This document shows, piece by piece, positions 13,922 to 16,597 of a DNA stretch of 16,597 nucleotides (position 1 is the stretch's first letter; every line of letters begins with the position of its first letter). A model generated the notes under the pieces. It searched no databases and had not been told where the DNA came from. It saw only the letters and a program-made list of their open reading frames with translations. Source of the stretch: VRUE01 sp035266685 (GTDB lineage: Bacteria; Actinomycetota; Thermoleophilia; Solirubrobacterales; 70-9); NCBI GenBank assembly GCA_035266685.1, contig DATFMX010000165.1, positions 1-16,597 of the forward strand, written 5' to 3'. Made by a program: the position numbers and the translations under genes.

Positions 13922-14565
13922 GCGAGTGCGGCGCGCACGCCGGCGATCGCCTGGTCGGTGTCCTGGAAGTGGACCGCGCTCATGCCGGCCTTTTCGGCGC
14001 CTTCGCAGTTGACCTTGACGTCGTCGACGAAGAGGCAGGACTCGGCCGGCAGGGAGATGCGGTCGAGGACGATCTCGTAGATCTTCGATTCGGGCTTGCG
14101 GCAGCCGACGAAGCCCGAGTCGACGACCGTCTCGAAGATCTCGTCGACCGGCAGCATCGGTCGCCACCACGGCTCCCACTCGCGCACGTTGTTGGTCAGC
14201 ATCGCCATCCTGTAGCCGGAGTCCTTGAGCTCGCGCATCAGCTCGATCATCGGCGGGTTCGGCTCCAGCGCCTCGAAGTAGATCTCTTTGAAGCTGTGCA
14301 TCTCCGGGGGGTGGCCGAGCAGGGGTTCGAGGCCGGCGGTCAGCCGTTCGAGGAAGACCGCCTCGCTGATCTCGCCCCGCTCCATCTCAAACAGCGGGTT
14401 GCTGCCGCCATTGGCCTCGGTTGCCGCCTGCATTCCCATGCCGAGCGCTTCGCCGGTGATCCCCGTGCGGTCCTGGAAGGCCATGAACGACTCGACCAGC
14501 GGCGTCGTCAACACGCCACCGAAGTCGGAGACGATCGCCTCGATCTTCACCGCCCCCTCAGCCAC
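13918..14565 (-). CDS. HAD-IA family hydrolase (phosphatase-like)
   Basis: The 215-aa product is a haloacid-dehalogenase-superfamily hydrolase with a helical cap. Motif I is IVSDFGGVLTT (nucleophile Asp14), the cap follows (about 25-100), motif II is MAMLTNNV, motif III the Lys in GCRKPESKIYE, and motif IV CLFVDDVKVNCEGAEKAGM. It resembles the group related to the N-terminal domain of soluble epoxide hydrolase. The acid/base Asp normally two residues after the nucleophile is a Gly, as in several DFGGV members, so catalysis may be weak or altered; the substrate is unknown. The GTG at 14565 overlaps the upstream 131-aa gene by 8 nt; a GTG at 14550, 7 nt after that stop codon, is an equally plausible start. 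The gene is second in a two-gene operon. Confidence 0.83.
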   Translation of the reverse strand: MAEGAVKIEAIVSDFGGVLTTPLVESFMAFQDRTGITGEALGMGMQAATEANGGSNPLFEMERGEISEAVFLERLTAGLEPLLGHPPEMHSFKEIYFEALEPNPPMIELMRELKDSGYRMAMLTNNVREWEPWWRPMLPVDEIFETVVDSGFVGCRKPESKIYEIVLDRISLPAESCLFVDDVKVNCEGAEKAGMSAVHFQDTDQAIAGVRAALA

Positions 14566-14953
14566 CTTCGCGCACCAGCTCGTAGTGCCCGAGGCCCTCG
14601 CGGCTCTCGAGTGCCCAGCGGAAGAAGGCGACCTCGGAGACGGTGCCTGGCCCGCGCACCTCGGTGGCGCCGATCAGCGTCCCTCCGCCGCGCAGCGGCT
14701 GAACCCCCTCGTCGTCGGTCCACAGCTCCAGCGTCGCCCGCCGCTGCACCCCGTCGGGCCCGTACTCGGTCGAGAGCAGGGTCTCGGAGACCTCGGTCGA
14801 GCCGCCGTCGGGCTCGCGGAGGACCGTCGTCAACCGCTCCTCGCCGTGCTCGCCGGCGCCCGACGGCCGCTCGCCGCTGAGCGCCAGCAGGCCGCCGTCG
14901 GAGAAGACGATGCCGATCGACCGGCGCAGCACCTGTCCACGGTTCTCGCTCAT
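14558..14953 (-). CDS. hypothetical protein, 131 aa
   Basis: I do not recognise the family. The product looks beta-rich and soluble, with alternating hydrophobic strands (RRSIGIVFSDGGLLALSGE, RRATLELWTDDEG, GTLIGATEVRGPGTVSEVAFF) and no signal peptide or membrane helix. Some of the pattern suggests a small beta-barrel or sandwich. The start is taken as the ATG at 14953 because a -10 box TAAGGT ends 7 nt before it; a GTG at 14962 in the same frame overlaps that box. It is divergent from the acetyltransferase gene and its 3' end overlaps the HAD hydrolase gene, so the two leftward genes should be co-expressed. Confidence 0.6.
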   Translation of the reverse strand: MSENRGQVLRRSIGIVFSDGGLLALSGERPSGAGEHGEERLTTVLREPDGGSTEVSETLLSTEYGPDGVQRRATLELWTDDEGVQPLRGGGTLIGATEVRGPGTVSEVAFFRWALESREGLGHYELVREGG

Positions 14954-14960
14954 CGACGGC

Positions 14961-14970
14961 ACCTTATTGT
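14961..14970. promoter_or_regulatory. overlapping divergent -10 boxes
   Basis: In the 10 bases ACCTTATTGT, TAAGGT on the minus strand (14966-14961) and TATTGT on the plus strand (14965-14970) share two base pairs. They sit 7 nt before the ATG at 14953 and 11 nt before the TTG at 14982, the two start distances seen elsewhere in the window. Transcription from the two would be mutually exclusive at any one moment. Confidence 0.45.
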
Positions 14971-14981
14971 CCCTGGGCGAA

Positions 14982-15527
14982 TTGCAGCCCGCGACGATCC
15001 GCAGCGCCGACCCCGACCGCGACGCGGCGGCGTGCCTTGCGATCTACGCGCCGTTCGTCGAGTCCGGCGCCACCTCGTTCGAGCAGGAGCCGCCGGACGC
15101 CGCGAGCTTCGCCGCGCGGATCGCCGAGAACCAGGAGCGGTTCCCCTGGCTGGTCGCCGAGCGCGACGGCACGGTCGTCGGCTACGCCTACGCCTGTCCC
15201 CATCGCTACCGCCCGGCATACCGCTGGGCTGTCGAGACCTCCGTCTACATCGCCGCCGGCGAGCGGGGGAGGGGCCACGGCCGAGCCCTCTACGCCGAGC
15301 TCGCCGACCGCCTGCGCAGTCAGCGCTTCCATGTCGCCTGCGCCGGCATCACCCTGCCCAACCCCGCCAGCGTCGCCCTGCACGAGGCCGCCGGCTTCGT
15401 CCCGGTCGGCGTCTACCGCCGGATCGGCTGGAAGGACGGCGCCTGGCACGACGTCGGCTGGTGGCAGCTCGAGCTTCAGCCCGCAGGCGAGGATGTGCCC
15501 GAGGAGCCGCTACCGCCGTCGCCGTAA
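14982..15527 (+). CDS. GNAT N-acetyltransferase, phosphinothricin acetyltransferase-like
   Basis: The 181-aa protein matches the PAT/bar group of acetyl-CoA-dependent N-acetyltransferases: an N-terminal IRSADPDRDAAACLAIYAPFVESGATSFE, then FPWLVAERDGTVVGYAYAC, YRWAVETSVYIAAGERGRGHGRALYAEL (the acetyl-CoA-binding R-G-x-G-x-G/A loop) and LPNPASVALHEAAGFVPVGVYRRIGWKDGAWHDVGWWQLEL. Relatives acetylate the amino group of phosphinothricin or methionine sulfoximine, giving resistance or detoxification; the natural substrate here is not known. The TTG at 14982 is chosen as start because the family N-terminus begins there (QPATIR) and TATTGT ends 11 nt upstream; the open frame to 14910 is antisense to the divergent gene. 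Confidence 0.83.
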   Translation: MQPATIRSADPDRDAAACLAIYAPFVESGATSFEQEPPDAASFAARIAENQERFPWLVAERDGTVVGYAYACPHRYRPAYRWAVETSVYIAAGERGRGHGRALYAELADRLRSQRFHVACAGITLPNPASVALHEAAGFVPVGVYRRIGWKDGAWHDVGWWQLELQPAGEDVPEEPLPPSP

Positions 15528-15539
15528 GAGGTCGCGCGC

Positions 15540-15564
15540 TATTCTGACACCGTATGCAGTGTCA
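15540..15564 (+). promoter_or_regulatory. promoter with operator palindrome over the XRE start codon
   Basis: A -10 box TATTCT (15540-15545) ends 8 nt before the ATG at 15554. Directly after it, TGACAC (15545-15550) and GTGTCA (15559-15564) form a perfect 6-bp inverted repeat with an 8-nt spacer containing the start codon. A dimeric HTH protein bound here would block both the -10 box and the start site, so autorepression by the XRE product is likely. Confidence 0.55.
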
Positions 15565-15928
15565 AGTCTCAGACATCGGTGCCGCACTTCGCGAGGCGCG
15601 CCAGGAGCAGGGGGTCAGCCAGCGTCGACTGGCCCTGCGAGCCGGCACCAGCCAGGACGCGGTCAGCAGGATCGAGCGCGGGGCGGAGGCGTCGACGCTG
15701 GAGCGCTTTGCGCAGCTAATGCTGGCCCTGGGCAGGCGCCCGGTGATCGGGCTTGAGCCCATTGGCGGAGCGGTGCCGGTGGACGAGCTTGGCGTTGCCA
15801 ACGACTTGACGCCGGGCGAACGACTTCGCGAGGCGACGGGTTGGAATCGGGTCGCCGCGCAGATGGCCGGAGCCGGTGAGCAGGCCCGTCGAGAGGGGCA
15901 CCCCGCTACCCGCAGCAGCGAGCCGTGA
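15554..15928 (+). CDS. XRE-family HTH regulator, probable antitoxin
   Basis: The 124-aa product carries an N-terminal Cro/C1-type helix-turn-helix (about 6-62: IGAALREARQEQGVSQRRLALRAGTSQDAVSRIERG, then TLERFAQLMLALGRRPVIGLEP). The C-terminal half is polar and probably flexible, suiting a partner-binding or degradation-prone tail. It overlaps the nucleotidyltransferase gene by 4 nt (GTGA), so the two are translated together, and a palindrome covers its own start codon. This order, HTH regulator then a minimal nucleotidyltransferase, is that of AbiE-like/MNT toxin-antitoxin pairs. An ordinary regulator cannot be ruled out. Confidence 0.75.
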   Translation: MQCQVSDIGAALREARQEQGVSQRRLALRAGTSQDAVSRIERGAEASTLERFAQLMLALGRRPVIGLEPIGGAVPVDELGVANDLTPGERLREATGWNRVAAQMAGAGEQARREGHPATRSSEP

Positions 15929-16437
15929 GCGAAGAGCGCCCACTCGACCTCGGCGAGCTGATCGCTGCCCTTGCGCGTCACGGCGTCGACTACGTCGTCA
16001 TCGGGGGCGTCGCGACGCAGGTGCATGGGCACCGACGCACGACGATGGACCTCGATGTGACCCCGGACCCGGACCCGGAGAACCTGCGCCGGCTTGGAGC
16101 GGCACTCGCCGAGCTCGAGGCGCGCCCGCGGGATGCCGCGTCCGAAGGCGCCGAGATTTCGGTCGGCGACCCCGAGCGCCTCGCGATCGCCGCGATCGTG
16201 CCCCCCCTGCTCACGCGCCATGGCCAGATCCACATCCTCAAGGAACCCAAGGGCGCCCGCAGCTTCGACGAGATGCGCGAGCGTGCCCTCGTGGTCGACC
16301 TCGACGGAATCGAGGTTGCGATCGTCTCGCTCGATGACCTGATCCGGATGAAGCGCGCGGCGGGACGTCCCGGCGACCTCGACGACATCGCCGTGCTCAC
16401 CGAGGTGGAGAGACAGAGCCACGAGCCCGAGCCGTAG
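15925..16437 (+). CDS. nucleotidyltransferase (AbiEii/MNT-like), probable toxin
   Basis: The 170-aa product has the pol-beta-type nucleotidyltransferase core: HGVDYVVIGGVATQVHGHRRT with the GG motif at 27-28 and the metal-binding pair D42-L-D44 (TMDLDV). A later segment, RALVVDLDGIEVAIVSLDDLIRMKRAAGRPGDLDDIAVL, is characteristic of this actinobacterial family. The third catalytic acid normally expected in the strand after 'G-x-hydrophobic' is not seen: the position reads GQIHIL with H103. Related toxins transfer nucleotides to tRNA or to partner proteins; the target here is unknown. The GTG start overlaps the XRE stop codon by 4 nt. Fold assignment is firm, toxin role is inference. Confidence 0.75.
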   Translation: MSEERPLDLGELIAALARHGVDYVVIGGVATQVHGHRRTTMDLDVTPDPDPENLRRLGAALAELEARPRDAASEGAEISVGDPERLAIAAIVPPLLTRHGQIHILKEPKGARSFDEMRERALVVDLDGIEVAIVSLDDLIRMKRAAGRPGDLDDIAVLTEVERQSHEPEP

Positions 16438-16444
16438 TCCCGGT

Positions 16445-16450
16445 TACCAT
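16445..16450 (+). promoter_or_regulatory. -10 box TACCAT of the DUF59 gene
   Basis: TACCAT ends 6 nt before the ATG at 16457, in the 19-nt gap after the nucleotidyltransferase gene, which indicates a separate leaderless transcript. Confidence 0.4.
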
Positions 16451-16456
16451 TGGCTC

Positions 16457-16597
16457 ATGTCCGAGAACCAGACGCAGAGCGACATGCTGACCGAAGACGA
16501 TGTGATGGAGGCGCTCGAGGAGGTGATCGACCCCGAGTTGGGGCTCGACTTCGTCTCGCTCGGCCTCGTCTACGACGTCGAGATCGAGAAAGAGGAC
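16457..16597 (+). CDS. DUF59/MIP18-family metal-sulfur cluster protein, partial
   Basis: Forty-seven codons are present before the right edge of the window, so the gene is cut by the window and not broken. After a polar start (MSENQTQSDM) the sequence MEALEEVIDPELGLDFVSLGLVYDVEI is the hallmark first half of the DUF59/MIP18 fold, shared by SufT, PaaD and the eukaryotic Fe-S targeting protein MIP18. The conserved DPEL and SLGLVYDV motifs are present. Such proteins help insert or mature iron-sulfur clusters. In this window the two AddAB subunits carry candidate Fe-S sites, although a direct link is not shown. Confidence 0.85.
   Translation, partial: MSENQTQSDMLTEDDVMEALEEVIDPELGLDFVSLGLVYDVEIEKED

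Noticed and set aside
1..16597. tRNA or rRNA genes, CRISPR arrays, insertion sequences, riboswitches
   Set aside because: No cloverleaf-like or rRNA-like segment, no regularly spaced repeats, no transposase and no long conserved leader was found; every intergenic gap is about 200 nt or less.

Overview
The window is about 70% GC, gene-dense chromosomal DNA from an actinobacterium-like organism. The gene content points towards the deep Actinomycetota, and class Thermoleophilia/Solirubrobacterales is my best guess. The reasons are the codon bias, GTG and TTG starts, a MarP-like CvpA-serine protease, an actinobacterial-style AddA with the motif III form GDELQSIYGFRH, and start codons sitting directly behind TANNNT -10 boxes with no Shine-Dalgarno. 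The lineage is inference; there is no rRNA or tRNA here to settle it.

Left part (1-4663): a SRPBCC protein and a DUF4352-like lipoprotein run rightward. They converge on a leftward cell-envelope pair, a MarP-like membrane serine protease followed by a class B penicillin-binding transpeptidase. A perfect small palindrome lies between the protease gene and a divergent HxlR-type regulator. Middle (4783-12747): both subunits of exonuclease VII (xseA-xseB) run rightward and collide, with a 15-nt overlap, with a leftward addB-addA-type operon. The two systems are a single-strand nuclease and a double-strand-break resection helicase-nuclease, so this is a DNA-repair cluster. Both AddA- and AddB-like proteins end in a PD-(D/E)XK nuclease with four cysteines placed for an iron-sulfur cluster; the AddB-like Walker A is degenerate. 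Right part (12882-16597): an unrecognised acidic 151-aa protein, a ribbon-helix-helix/MazF-type toxin-antitoxin pair, a leftward pair (unknown 131-aa protein and HAD hydrolase) divergent from a PAT-like acetyltransferase, an XRE/nucleotidyltransferase pair resembling a toxin-antitoxin unit, and the first 47 codons of a DUF59/MIP18-family protein.

The most unusual signal is a roughly 50-bp imperfect palindrome present twice in the same orientation (about 1309-1360 and 6929-6979), 41/50 identical without gaps. One copy lies between two converging genes, where it could act as a bidirectional terminator. The other lies in frame inside the addA-like gene and adds 17 residues between the first cluster cysteine and the nuclease domain. 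This resembles the behaviour of protein-coding palindromic elements such as those of Rickettsia. A second window-wide signal is that about a dozen starts sit exactly 6-8 or 11 nt after a -10-like hexamer, implying leaderless or near-leaderless mRNAs; this helps choose several starts (PBP, acetyltransferase, 131-aa protein).
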